The notes under the pieces were generated by a model, which worked only from the letters and a program-made list of their open reading frames with translations, was not told the origin of the DNA and made no database searches. A DNA stretch of 64,000 bases from Mesorhizobium sp. B2-4-3 (GTDB taxonomy: Bacteria; Pseudomonadota; Alphaproteobacteria; Rhizobiales; Rhizobiaceae), in NCBI RefSeq assembly GCF_006442815.1, contig NZ_VFVL01000008.1, forward strand, positions 124,001 through 188,000, in the 5' to 3' direction. The stretch's first letter is position 1. Every line of letters starts with the position of its first letter. Shown here one piece after another: positions 1 through 9,211 of this stretch. Position numbers and translations under genes: made by a program.

Positions 1-413
1 TCATGGTGTTCTGGCCGCTCGGCTTCGCCATGCTCGCCTACATCATCTGGGGCGACCGGCTCGATGGCTTCAAGCGCGACGTCAACCGCGCCACGGACGG
101 CATCTTCGCCGGCTGCCGCCGCGGTTCCGACAAGGCGGCCCGCTGGGGCCACGGCTCGGCCCGCACCGGCAACGTCGCCTTCGACGACTGGCGCGAGAAG
201 GAACTCGAGCGCCTCGCCGAGGAGCGCCGCAAGCTCGACGAGATGCTGACCGAGTTCGACGACTACGCCCGCGAGCTGCGCCGCGCCAAGGACCAGGACG
301 AGTTCGACCGCTTCATGGCGAACCGCAACAAATCGACCGCGCCGACCACCACCGGCTCGACCGACAAGACCGCTCCCAAGCGCGGCAAGGGCACGACCTT
401 GCTCGACGACTAA
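1..413 (+). CDS. DUF2852 family small membrane protein (5' partial)
   Basis: The reading frame is open at the left edge of the window and ends at TAA 411-413. The first visible ATG (base 3) is probably internal, because proteins of this family usually have further N-terminal residues before the membrane segment. The visible part starts with a hydrophobic stretch ending in IIWGDRLDGFKR, followed by a charged, helical region rich in Arg, Glu and Asp (probable coiled coil) and a low-complexity Thr/Lys tail. This layout fits the DUF2852 proteins of Rhizobiales, whose function is unknown. A strong rho-independent terminator follows, so this is the last gene of its transcript. Confidence 0.7.
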   Translation, partial: MVFWPLGFAMLAYIIWGDRLDGFKRDVNRATDGIFAGCRRGSDKAARWGHGSARTGNVAFDDWREKELERLAEERRKLDEMLTEFDDYARELRRAKDQDEFDRFMANRNKSTAPTTTGSTDKTAPKRGKGTTLLDD

Positions 414-440
414 GATCCGGCGACAGGTCTTAGGTTGATA

Positions 441-476
441 AAACGGCGTCGCGCTTAGCGGCGCCGTTTCTTTTTT
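441..476 (+). terminator. Rho-independent terminator after the DUF2852 gene
   Basis: An inverted repeat AAACGGCG (441-448) / CGCCGTTT (462-469) is followed by a T-rich run to about 476. It lies 28 bases after the stop codon. Confidence 0.8.
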
Positions 477-534
477 GTTCTCCATGTGACTTCCCTCCAC
501 TGGCCGTTTTTTTCGAATCGCGTATCGTCCAGCC

Positions 535-1293
535 ATGACCCTCGGCTTCCTTCGCAACCTGACCAAGCCAAAGCCCACGCCCGTCGTCGAGCGCGAGCAT
601 TGCGTAGCCGGCCGTACGCTGCCGCTGAAAATCGTCGAAAGCGCCAGGGCCCGGCGGCTCACGCTGCGCATCGATTCCGGCGGCCAGGGCCTGCGCGTCA
701 CCGTTCCGCCCGGCCTGCGTCGGGGCGAGGTGGAGAAATTCCTCGACCGCCACCAGGACTGGCTGGAGCAGCGGCTGGCCAAGGTGCCGACGAGGCCGCA
801 GGTGCGCCCGGGCATCCGGATCCCGATCCGCGGGGTGCCGCACCGCATCGTGCACGAGCCTTCGAGGCGCGGCACCGTCACCGTCGCGCGCGACGATCGC
901 GGCCCGCTCCTGATCGTCCATGGCGAGCGCATCCATTTGCCGCGTCGCATCGGCGATTACCTCAAGCGCGAGGCCAAGAAGGAGATCGAGAAGCTGGTGG
1001 TCAAGCACACCGAGGCGATCGGCAAGCGCGCCAAGGCTATAAGGTATAAGGATACCTCCAGCCGCTGGGGGTCATGCACCTCGGAGGGCAATCTCTCCTT
1101 CTCGTGGCGCATCATGATGGCGCCGCCGGCGGTGATAAACTACCTTGTGGCGCATGAGGTGGCGCATCTGAAAGAGATGAACCACGGCCCGAAATTCTGG
1201 AAACTGTGCGAGAAGCTTTGCCCGGATACCGACCGCTGCAAGGACTGGCTGAAGCGCAACGGCGGCGCGCTGCAGGCGATTGTGTTCGAATAG
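535..1293 (+). CDS. YgjP-like zinc metallopeptidase (DUF45, M48-type)
   Basis: A 252-residue protein with the zinc motif HEVAH at residues 207-211 and a further candidate ligand H217 (MNHGPKFW). It also has the RWGSCTS signature around residue 177 that marks the YgjP/SprT-like family. The N-terminal 150 residues carry no recognised catalytic motif. Members of this family are predicted cytoplasmic metalloproteases with poorly known substrates. The ATG at 535 is the first in frame after the upstream terminator. It stands alone, and a palindromic repeat follows it. The family call is firm; the physiological role is unknown. Confidence 0.85.
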   Translation: MTLGFLRNLTKPKPTPVVEREHCVAGRTLPLKIVESARARRLTLRIDSGGQGLRVTVPPGLRRGEVEKFLDRHQDWLEQRLAKVPTRPQVRPGIRIPIRGVPHRIVHEPSRRGTVTVARDDRGPLLIVHGERIHLPRRIGDYLKREAKKEIEKLVVKHTEAIGKRAKAIRYKDTSSRWGSCTSEGNLSFSWRIMMAPPAVINYLVAHEVAHLKEMNHGPKFWKLCEKLCPDTDRCKDWLKRNGGALQAIVFE

Positions 1294-1328
1294 AGGCGAT
1301 GGTTGTGCGGGCCACTAGCCCGCAAACG

Positions 1329-1572
1329 GTGGAGATTGGCCGAGCCACTCGAGCTTCGTCATTCTAGGGCGAAGCAAGGAGCGAAGCGACGCGGCGCAGA
1401 CCCTAGAATCCATGCCGTGACGTGCGGGCGCCGCAGCGATGCAAAAAGACGCTATATCATTGAACGAAAAAGAGAATATTCTCCGTCGCCGCACCTTTTG
1501 GTGGATGTAACGGCATGGATTCTAGGGTCTGCGCGCCGCTTCGCGTCGCTCCGCCCTAGAATGACGAAGGAT
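1329..1572. repeat. Solo copy of the palindromic hairpin core also found inside the MITEs
   Basis: Two inverted arms: TTCTAGGGCG...CCCTAGAA then CCATGCCGT (about 1361-1418), and GGCATGGATTCTAGGG...CCCTAGAA (about 1511-1561). The outer ends read cgtcatt and aatgacg. Each arm is itself a hairpin, and the two arms are mirror images around a variable centre that here is AT-rich. It lacks the terminal repeats and CTAG borders of the long copies. It fills the 300-base gap between the YgjP gene and the small gene at 1594. ORFs crossing it are artefacts. Confidence 0.8.
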
Positions 1573-1593
1573 AGGTGGCGCCCTATGGACCCC

Positions 1594-1809
1594 TCAATCG
1601 TCATTCGCCGCATTCAGCTCTTCCGGTCGCAGCCCTTCCTCCGTGTGCGGCCACGGCAGAAAATCCCGGTCGAACGCGTCGCTACTAAAATACTCCAGGG
1701 CCCGGTGCGCTTCGGCGCCGTTGTAGGCGGCCTTGTCCATCAGATGCGCGATCACCTCGCGCGCCTGCGCGATCTTCTGCTTGAGTTCGGCGACGGTCCG
1801 GTCGGCCAT
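1594..1809 (-). CDS. Conserved hypothetical small protein (71 aa)
   Basis: A 71-residue acidic protein. The N-terminal half is probably helical (AELKQKIAQAREVIAHLMDKA) and the C-terminal half has aromatic and Pro residues (FLPWPHTEEGLRPEE). No motif, signal peptide or membrane segment is visible. It is divergent from trpF, about 110 bases away. Third-position GC resembles the neighbours except for one AT-richer patch. I do not recognise the family. It is kept because it is a compact helical ORF with a plausible start and no competing gene. Confidence 0.5.
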   Translation of the reverse strand: MADRTVAELKQKIAQAREVIAHLMDKAAYNGAEAHRALEYFSSDAFDRDFLPWPHTEEGLRPEELNAANDD

Positions 1810-1919
1810 GTTTATCGTTCTCCCGCCTGTGTTTCCTATATCAACGTAGTGTTTTCCGCAGAACCGGCAACAGCATGCTTTTTCTCGACTCTTTGGCCGT
1901 TTCGTGCCAATCCCGCGCC

Positions 1920-2579
1920 ATGACGCTCGACATCAAGATCTGCGGATTGAAGACCGACGCTGCGATGACCGCCGCGCTTGCCGGCGGCGCCAGTCATGTC
2001 GGCTTTATTTTCTTCGCCAAGAGCCCGCGCTATGTCGAGCCGGCCGAGGCCGGGCGCCTGCGCGAAGCGGCGCGCGGCAAGGCCAAGGCGGTCGCCGTCA
2101 CCGTCAATGCCGATGATGCCTTCCTCGACGAGATCGTCGCCAAGATGCAGCCGGACATGCTGCAACTGCATGGTTCGGAGACATCCGAGCGCGTGGCGGA
2201 ACTGAAGGCCCGCTATGGCCTCCCGGTCATGAAGGCGCTGTCGGTCAGCGAGGCGGCGGATCTCGAGCGGGTAAAACCCTATATTGGCATCGCCGACCGC
2301 TTCCTTCTGGATTCCAAGCCGCCGAAGGGCTCGCAGCTGCCGGGCGGCAACGGCGTCGCCTTCGACTGGCGCATCCTCGTCGGCCTTGACGCCGGGCTCG
2401 ATTACATGCTTTCCGGTGGGCTCAACGCCGCCAATATCGGCGATGCCCTGAGACAGGCCAATCCGCCCGGAATAGACGTTTCGTCCGGCGTGGAAAGCGC
2501 TCCGGGCGTCAAGGATCCGGCGCTGATCGAGCAGTTTTTCCGGGCCGTCAGGGCCGCGCGCGACGACCGCGCCGCCTGA
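1920..2579 (+). CDS. trpF: Phosphoribosylanthranilate isomerase
   Basis: Catalyses the Amadori rearrangement of N-(5-phosphoribosyl)anthranilate in tryptophan synthesis. The protein has 219 residues and starts DIKICGLK, where the Cys is the catalytic base position of the family. [10 protein letters not shown] and the late phosphate-binding motif [11 protein letters not shown] (TIM barrel) follow. The ATG at 1920 is preferred over the ATG at 1875, because 1875 would add 15 residues with no family counterpart. trpB starts 26 bases after the stop, so trpF-trpB-trpA looks like one operon, as is common in rhizobia, where trpE and trpDC lie elsewhere. Confidence 0.95.
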   Translation: MTLDIKICGLKTDAAMTAALAGGASHVGFIFFAKSPRYVEPAEAGRLREAARGKAKAVAVTVNADDAFLDEIVAKMQPDMLQLHGSETSERVAELKARYGLPVMKALSVSEAADLERVKPYIGIADRFLLDSKPPKGSQLPGGNGVAFDWRILVGLDAGLDYMLSGGLNAANIGDALRQANPPGIDVSSGVESAPGVKDPALIEQFFRAVRAARDDRAA

Positions 2580-2605
2580 ATACAATTCACATTAGGAGAT
2601 CGGCG

Positions 2606-3825
<1,220 letters not shown>

Positions 3826-3826
<1 letters not shown>

Positions 3827-4668
3827 TGATGACCACCCGCATCGACCGCCGCATGGCCAAGCTCAAAGCCGAAGGCCGCCCGGCTTTGGTCACCTATTTC
3901 ATGGGCGGCGACCCGGACTACGATACCGCTTTGGCCATCATGAAGGCGCTGCCGGGCGCCGGCAGCGACGTCATCGAGCTCGGCATGCCCTTCTCCGATC
4001 CGATGGCCGACGGCCCGGCGATCCAGGCGGCGGGTCTTCGAGCGCTGAAGGGCGGCCAGACGCTGGCCAAGACGCTGAAGCTGGCGTCCGAATTCCGCGC
4101 CGGCGACGACGAGACGCCGATCGTGCTGATGGGCTATTACAATCCGATCTACATCTATGGCGTCGACCGCTTCCTCGCCGATGCCAAGGCGAGCGGCATC
4201 GACGGTCTGATCGTCGTCGACCTGCCGCCGGAGATGGATGAGGAGCTTTGCATTCCGGCGCTGAAAGCCGGTGTCAACTTCATCCGGCTGGCGACGCCGA
4301 CCACCGACGACAAGCGCCTGCCCAAGGTTTTGGAAAACACCTCCGGCTTCGTCTATTACGTCTCGATGACCGGCATCACCGGCTCGGCACTCGCCGACAC
4401 CGCCAAGGTCTCGGCGGCGGTCAGGCGCATCAAGGGCCATACGGCGCTGCCGGTCTGCGTCGGCTTCGGCGTCAAGACCGCCGAGCAGGCGCGTGTCATA
4501 GGAGCCTCGGCCGACGGCGTCGTCGTCGGCACGGCGATCGTCAACGCGATCGCCAATGTGCTTGGACCGAAGGGTGAGAAGACAGCCGATCCGGCGGAAG
4601 CCGTCGCCACTTTGGTCAGCGGTCTTGCCCAGGGCGTCCGCTCGGCCCGCCTTGCTGCCGCCGAATAG
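3826..4668 (+). CDS. trpA: Tryptophan synthase alpha chain
   Basis: Cleaves indole-3-glycerol phosphate to indole and glyceraldehyde 3-phosphate. The protein has 280 residues. The catalytic acids are visible as E51 and D62 in [14 protein letters not shown]. The phosphate-binding motif [10 protein letters not shown] lies in the C-terminal third. Two consecutive ATG codons occur (3826 and 3829); the first overlaps the trpB stop. A small inverted repeat, not a clear terminator, separates it from accD, so read-through into accD is possible. Confidence 0.97.
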
Positions 4669-4687
4669 CCTGACTATTTGTTCTTGA

Positions 4688-4731
4688 GCAATTCCGGCCG
4701 GAAAACCGCAACAGACTTTCCCTGGAATTGC
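4688..4731 (-). repeat. Short palindromic repeat (gcaattcc type), copy 1
   Basis: GCAATTCC (4688-4695) pairs with GGAATTGC (4724-4731). The internal sequence, read on the minus strand, matches two other copies at 5817-5860 and 29274-29316, including GGTTTTCCG. It resembles the short intergenic mosaic elements common in rhizobia. It lies between trpA and accD. Confidence 0.7.
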
Positions 4732-4763
4732 TTGCAGTCCTTTCCAGGACAGGAGCCGAAGCC

Positions 4764-5690
4764 ATGAACTGGATCACCAATTACGTCCGCCCTAAGATCA
4801 ATTCGATGCTCGGCCGGCGCACCGACATGCCGGAAAACCTCTGGATCAAGGATCCCGAGACCGGCGAGATGATCTTCCACAAGGATCTCGAATCCAACCA
4901 GTTCGTCATCCCGGCTTCCGGCCACCACATGAAGATCTCGGCCAAGGAGCGGCTGAAGTACTTCTTCGACGACGGCAAGTATGAGGTGCTGGAAAACCCC
5001 AAGGTCGTTCTCGATCCGCTGAAGTTCCGCGACGAGAAGCGCTACACCGATCGCCTGAAGGAGGCGAAGGCCAAGACCAGCCTCGAGGATGCGATCCTCA
5101 ACGGCGCCGGCACCATCGACGGCCTGCCGGTCATCGTCACCGTGCAGGATTTTGCCTTCATGGGCGGCTCGCTGGGCATGGCCGCCGGCGAAGCCATCGT
5201 GCATGCCTTCGAGGTCGCGCTGCAGCGCAAGCGGCCGCTGATCCTGTTCGCCGCCTCCGGCGGCGCACGCATGCAGGAAGGCATCCTGTCGCTGATGCAA
5301 TTGCCGCGCACCACGATCGGCGTCGACCGGCTGAAGGAAGCCGGCCTGCCCTATATCGTCGTGCTCACCAACCCGACCACCGGCGGCGTCACCGCCTCCT
5401 ACGCCATGCTGGGCGACGTCCAGATCGCCGAGCCCGGGGCGCTGATCGGCTTTGCTGGCCCGCGCGTCATCGAGCAGACCATCCGCGAAAAGCTGCCCGA
5501 CGGTTTCCAGCGCGCCGAATATCTGATGGAGCACGGCATGGTCGACATGGTCGTCTCGCGCCTCGAGATGCGCCGGACCATTTCCCAGCTCTTGAAGATG
5601 CTGCTCAAGATGCCGGAGGCCGAGAAGCCGCTGGAGGCGGAGATCCTGCCGCCGGCGGTGGTCAATGCCGAGGCGCGGCCGCAAGCCTGA
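4764..5690 (+). CDS. accD: Acetyl-CoA carboxylase carboxyltransferase subunit beta
   Basis: Works with AccA to transfer the carboxyl group from biotin to acetyl-CoA at the start of fatty acid synthesis. The protein has 308 residues and begins [13 protein letters not shown], typical of rhizobial AccD. The carboxyltransferase motifs [20 protein letters not shown] and [13 protein letters not shown] are all present. The region that forms a four-cysteine zinc ribbon in Escherichia coli has no cysteine here ([13 protein letters not shown]...VIPASGHHM). The start at 4764 has the ribosome site AGGAG. The next gene, folC, is often beside accD in bacteria. Confidence 0.96.
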   Translation: MNWITNYVRPKINSMLGRRTDMPENLWIKDPETGEMIFHKDLESNQFVIPASGHHMKISAKERLKYFFDDGKYEVLENPKVVLDPLKFRDEKRYTDRLKEAKAKTSLEDAILNGAGTIDGLPVIVTVQDFAFMGGSLGMAAGEAIVHAFEVALQRKRPLILFAASGGARMQEGILSLMQLPRTTIGVDRLKEAGLPYIVVLTNPTTGGVTASYAMLGDVQIAEPGALIGFAGPRVIEQTIREKLPDGFQRAEYLMEHGMVDMVVSRLEMRRTISQLLKMLLKMPEAEKPLEAEILPPAVVNAEARPQA

Positions 5691-5816
5691 CGATATCGGC
5701 CCGACGCGACATCGCTCGCCGCGAACCGCGATTTGCGCCGCCCGTTGCGTGCTGTAGCCTCTGATTTGCGCATGACCGTTCCGAGACCGATTCCCGATCT
5801 CTGGTTAGGCGCTAAA

Positions 5817-5913
5817 GCAATTCCAGGAAAAGTGTGAAACGGTTTTCCGTCCGGAATTGCGTCAACAAAAAAGAGAGAGCGGTTCAGAATTTCCATGAAA
5901 TGATGAACCGCTC
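5817..5913 (+). repeat. Paired short palindromic repeats (gcaattcc type), copy 2
   Basis: The first hairpin is GCAATTCC (5817-5824) / GGAATTGC (5853-5860). The second is GAGCGGTTCA (5877-5886) / TGAACCGCTC (5904-5913). The same two-hairpin arrangement occurs at 29274-29371. It fills most of the accD-folC gap and ends 12 bases before the folC start, so it is part of the folC leader if transcribed through. Confidence 0.75.
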
Positions 5914-5925
5914 TAGGATTCCATC

Positions 5926-7251
5926 ATGACAACGCTTTCCGCCGAACGCGAAATCGAACATCTGATGACGCTGCATCCGAAAGGCTTCGACCTTTCGCTG
6001 GACCGCGTCACGCGGCTTCTCGAGCGCCTCGGCAATCCGCAGGACCGGCTGCCGCCGGTCATCCACATCGCCGGCACCAACGGCAAGGGTTCCTGCGCCG
6101 CCTTCGCGCGCGCGCTGCTGGAGGCGGCCGGCCACCTCGTTCACGTCCACACCTCGCCGCATCTGGTGAACTGGCATGAGCGTTACCGGCTGGCGGCCGA
6201 AGGCGGCGGCAAGCTCGTCGAGGACGATATCTTCGCCGAGGCCATCGCGCGTGTCGCCGAGGCCAATGGCGGCCAGAAGATCACCGTCTTCGAGATACTC
6301 ACCGCCGTCACCTTCATCCTGTTTTCGGAGCATCCGGCGGAGGCGGCGATCATCGAGGTCGGCCTCGGCGGCCGCTTCGACGCCACCAATGTCATCAAGC
6401 AGCCGGCGGTTTCGGTGATCATGCCGATCTCGATGGACCACGAAGCCTATCTCGGCGACCGCGTCGAGCTGATCGCCGCCGAGAAGGCCGGCATCATGAA
6501 GCGCGGCTGCCCGGTGGTGATCGGCGCCCAGGAAAGCGACATCGCGCTTCAGGTGCTGATCGAGACGGCCGAGCGGCTGGATTGCCCGACCGTGGTCTAT
6601 GGCCAGGATTTCCTCGCTTTCGAGGAGAACGGCCGCATGGTCTATCAGGACGGGGACGGGCTGATGGACCTGCCCTCGCCGCGCCTGCCGGGGCGCCATC
6701 AATACGCCAACGCCGCGGCGGCGATCGCCGCCGTCAAGGCGGCCGGCTTCGAGATCGGCCACCGCGCCGCCGAGCGGGCGATGACCCAAGTCGCCTGGCC
6801 GGCGCGCATGCAGAAGCTGACGCAGGGCAAGCTCGTCGACCTGGCGCCGAAGGGCGCCGAGATCTGGCTGGACGGCGGCCACAACCCCGGCGCCGGCATC
6901 GTCATCGCCGAGGCGCTGGCCGAGCAGGAGGAAAAGAACCCGAGGCCGCTGGTGCTGATCTCCGGCATGATCAACACCAAGGACCAGTCTGGCTATTTCA
7001 GCGCCTTCAAGGGGCTGGCCCGCCATGTCTACACCGTGCCGGTAACCAGCAGCGACGCCGGCGTTCCCAACGACGAGCTGGCCCTGTGTGCCGAAGAGGC
7101 CGGGCTGTCGGCCGAGCCGGTCAGCTCCGTCGCCAGCGCGCTGATGCTGTTGCGCGACAGTTGGGACGGCCCGGCGCCGCGTATCCTGATCGGCGGCTCG
7201 CTCTATTTCGCAGGCGCCGTGCTGGCCGAGAACGGCACGCCGCCGACCTGA
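5926..7251 (+). CDS. folC: Bifunctional folylpolyglutamate synthase / dihydrofolate synthase
   Basis: Adds glutamate to dihydropteroate and to reduced folates in the cytoplasm. The protein has 441 residues, the normal length. The Mur-ligase type ATP loop GTNGKGS lies near residue 50. HVHTSPHLVNWHERYRL (folate region), EVGLGGRFDATN and the C-terminal DGGHNPGAG follow in the usual order. It directly follows a repeat element. The downstream VOC gene starts 51 bases later on the same strand and could be co-transcribed. Confidence 0.96.
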   Translation: MTTLSAEREIEHLMTLHPKGFDLSLDRVTRLLERLGNPQDRLPPVIHIAGTNGKGSCAAFARALLEAAGHLVHVHTSPHLVNWHERYRLAAEGGGKLVEDDIFAEAIARVAEANGGQKITVFEILTAVTFILFSEHPAEAAIIEVGLGGRFDATNVIKQPAVSVIMPISMDHEAYLGDRVELIAAEKAGIMKRGCPVVIGAQESDIALQVLIETAERLDCPTVVYGQDFLAFEENGRMVYQDGDGLMDLPSPRLPGRHQYANAAAAIAAVKAAGFEIGHRAAERAMTQVAWPARMQKLTQGKLVDLAPKGAEIWLDGGHNPGAGIVIAEALAEQEEKNPRPLVLISGMINTKDQSGYFSAFKGLARHVYTVPVTSSDAGVPNDELALCAEEAGLSAEPVSSVASALMLLRDSWDGPAPRILIGGSLYFAGAVLAENGTPPT

Positions 7252-7302
7252 AGCAATCGGCATGACGTATTGGATTTCGGCGGGGGGCGAAAGGAACCGA
7301 CC

Positions 7303-7722
7303 ATGATCAAGGTGAAGCAACTCGCCCATGTCTGCATCTTCGCGCATGACCTGGAGGCGACGCGCCGCTTCTATCGTGACGTCCTCGGCATGGATACGCG
7401 GTTCAATTTCCTCCGCGACGGCAAGATCTTCGGCTTCTACCTCGACTGCGGTGGCCGCAGCCATGTCGAGGTGTTCGAGAAAAGCGAAGCCAGCTACAGC
7501 GCGGCAAACCAGATCAACCACTTCTGCCTTGAGGTGGAAGACATCGATGCGGCGATCCTTCACATCCGGTCGAAGGGCATCGCGGTGACGCCAAAGAAGC
7601 TCGCCTGCGATGACACGTACCAGGCCTGGATCGCCGACCCGAACGGGGTGAAGATCGAGCTGTTCGAATACACCGCCAAAAGCGCGCAGTTCGCCGGCGG
7701 CGATCGCATCGCCGACTGGTGA
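7303..7722 (+). CDS. VOC family protein (glyoxalase-like)
   Basis: A 139-residue single vicinal-oxygen-chelate domain. Paired beta-alpha-beta modules are visible: LAHVCIFAHDLEATRRFYRDVLGM at the N-terminus and INHFCLEVEDIDAAILHI in the second half. Metal ligand positions are plausible at H9 (LAHVC), H61 (SHVEVFE), H76 (INHFC) and an acidic residue in GVKIELFE. The start at 7303 has the ribosome site GAAAGGA. Substrate is unknown: it could be a lactoylglutathione lyase-like or ring-cleavage-like enzyme. It precedes a MITE-like insertion. Confidence 0.85.
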   Translation: MIKVKQLAHVCIFAHDLEATRRFYRDVLGMDTRFNFLRDGKIFGFYLDCGGRSHVEVFEKSEASYSAANQINHFCLEVEDIDAAILHIRSKGIAVTPKKLACDDTYQAWIADPNGVKIELFEYTAKSAQFAGGDRIADW

Positions 7723-7755
7723 CTAATTCAGCCAATTGATCAGTCCGAAATTCGG

Positions 7756-8144
7756 CTACTTCCCGACACAGGGATTTTGAAAGGTTGCCGTTTGTCTTGG
7801 TGCCAGATTTTCCGTTCATTTGCGTGAAATCAGCGCAAACGCCGGAGATTGGCTGAAGCCGCCCCCATCTCGTCATTCTATGGCGGAGCAAGGAGCGAAG
7901 CGACGCGGCGCAGACCATAGAATCCATGCCGTGACTTGGAAGCGCCGCCACGGTACAGAATTTGCTCCGTTGCACTCCCTGGCGAAGGTAACGGCATGGA
8001 TTCCAGGGTCTTCGCGACGGAGCTTCGCTCCTGCTCCGCCCTAGAATGACGATCGCGAAGGGCGTCTCGGCCAATCTCCAAAGGCATGCCACCTGCCAAT
8101 GCAAACAGAGCCGACCGGTCAAAATCCCTGTGCAGTGCCGCTAG
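7756..8144 (+). mobile_element. MITE-like palindromic element, copy A
   Basis: About 389 bp with terminal inverted repeats: CACAGGGATTTTGA (7767-7780) against TCAAAATCCCTGTG (8119-8132). The outer borders are CTAC (7756-7759) and CTAG (8141-8144). Between them are two mirror-image hairpin arms ending in TTCTATGG/CCATAGAA and CCAGGG/CCCTAG motifs. No ORF inside encodes a transposase. Four related full or shortened copies and three core-only copies occur in the window. The size, terminal repeats and 4-base borders fit a non-autonomous element mobilised by an IS5-like transposase; this is inferred. Confidence 0.8.
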
Positions 8145-8327
8145 AGTTCGCGGCCTTCGCGATAATTTTCTCCAGATCGATGTCGGCTCCGCTGCTTGCA
8201 ACCAGGCGAGCGTAGAAGCAAGCGCGCGTTCGACCACATCGGCTATGGAGCGATTTTCCCGACGAGCAAGTCGATGAGCAATATCCCGTGCTTTCGCGCT
8301 ACGGACTGAGAGTTTTGGTTCTGCCAT
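8133..8327 (-). pseudogene. vapB: VapB-type antitoxin remnant (frameshifted)
   Basis: Reading from the ATG at 8327, the first 36 residues (MAEPKLSVRSAKARDIAHRL to VVERAL) match the N-terminal DNA-binding part of VapB antitoxins of the Rv0623 type. After that the frame reads nonsense, but the next frame gives ACFYARLVASSGADIDLEKII, the usual VapB toxin-binding tail. A short deletion with a frameshift therefore separates the halves. The gene then runs into the CTAG border of MITE copy A, and no VapC toxin gene follows. It is a decayed half of a toxin-antitoxin pair. Confidence 0.7.
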
Positions 8328-8399
8328 TTGAACTCCGCTTGCCGGAAATAGATACCGACAGAGCTTAGCCATCAAGATGGCAGGTGATGGCCATCCCGC

Positions 8400-8681
8400 T
8401 CACTTCAGCTCGATCTCGATGAAAGCATACTCGCCGTCATTGGCGTTGATGACATCGTGCTCGACGCCCTCCCGACGGAAATAGGGCGCGCCCTGCTTCA
8501 TCTCGGCGAAGGATTCGCCGTCCTTGGTCACCAGCTTCACCTTGCCGTCCATCAGCGGCACCACGACATAGTCGTGGCCATGGCGGTGCCAGCCGGTGTT
8601 GGCGCCCGGCGCGAAGCGGTATTCGGTGACGATGACGCGCTCATTGTCGACGTGAACTATGGCCTTGGCTGTTCCGGTCAT
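8400..8681 (-). CDS. Small cupin-domain protein
   Basis: A 93-residue single cupin. The first motif GWHRHGHDYVVVPLMDG supplies histidine and acidic metal-ligand candidates, and the second motif VEHDVINANDGEYAFIEIEL closes the barrel. It starts at MTGTAKAIVHVDNE (ATG 8681), preceded by an AGGGAGAGC ribosome site. Such small cupins bind metals or small ligands; the specific role is unknown. It is downstream of trxA on the same strand, but trxA has a terminator, so it is probably separately transcribed. Confidence 0.8.
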   Translation of the reverse strand: MTGTAKAIVHVDNERVIVTEYRFAPGANTGWHRHGHDYVVVPLMDGKVKLVTKDGESFAEMKQGAPYFRREGVEHDVINANDGEYAFIEIELK

Positions 8682-8757
8682 GAAGCTCTCCCTTTCCTGC
8701 GAACAGAGGCCATGGAGTGCCCGCCGGCGAGAGCCAGCGCGCGTCAAGCGATGGCGC

Positions 8758-8789
8758 CAAAGAAAAAGCCCGGCGCGATGGCCGGGCTT
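8758..8789 (-). terminator. Rho-independent terminator of trxA
   Basis: On the minus strand, AAGCCCGGC / GCCGGGCTT with a 6-base loop (plus-strand arms 8766-8774 and 8781-8789) is followed by TTTCTTT. It lies 25 bases past the trxA stop. Confidence 0.85.
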
Positions 8790-8813
8790 GGATCTTGAAG
8801 ACTTCAGATTGGC

Positions 8814-9137
8814 TCAGGCAAGGCTGCCGTTGATCCAGTGCGACAGCGCGGTCTTGGGTGCGGCGCCCACCTTCATGTCGGCGACTTCGCCACCCTTGAA
8901 GATCATCAGCGTCGGGATCGAGCGCACGCCGTACTGCGCGGCGAGCTCGGGGTTCTCGTCGATGTTGAGCTTGGCGACCTTGATCTTCGCGCCAAGCTCC
9001 TTGGCGATGTCTTCCAGCGCCGGCGCGATCATCTTGCAGGGGCCGCACCATTCCGCCCAGAAATCCACCACGACCGGCTCCTTGGCGTTGAGCACATCGG
9101 CCTGGAAATTGCTCGTGTCGACCTTGACGGTGGCCAT
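8814..9137 (-). CDS. trxA: Thioredoxin
   Basis: A 107-residue cytoplasmic disulfide reductase. The active site WCGPC is at residues 30-34, with the cis-proline loop SIPTLMIF later. The ATG at 9137 (MATVKVD) is chosen over an upstream in-frame ATG, because the family begins just before the first beta strand and a GAAAGG ribosome site precedes it. It follows addA by 74 bases on the same strand, and its own terminator ends the transcript. Confidence 0.96.
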   Translation of the reverse strand: MATVKVDTSNFQADVLNAKEPVVVDFWAEWCGPCKMIAPALEDIAKELGAKIKVAKLNIDENPELAAQYGVRSIPTLMIFKGGEVADMKVGAAPKTALSHWINGSLA

Positions 9138-9211
9138 GCTGAAATCCTTTCGAAAACTCGGGTTGCACCAAATGTGGTGGTTATGGCGGCGATGTTCAAG
9201 CAGTTCTTGTG

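Noticed and set aside
5884..7563. A 559-codon open frame on the minus strand
   Set aside because: Antisense to folC and the VOC gene, both of which have clear family motifs; the antisense translation has none.
7820..8044. Small ORFs within the palindromic repeats (also at 22560-22786, 42476-42673, 47876-48139, 52349-52704, 53459-53709, 57679-57894)
   Set aside because: The same short Arg/Ala/Ser-rich peptides recur because the repeat recurs. They have no start signals or domain features, and both strands are open because of the palindrome.
8086..8277. Plus-strand ORF opposite the VapB remnant
   Set aside because: The minus strand encodes both halves of a recognisable VapB in two frames, so the plus-strand frame is a shadow.
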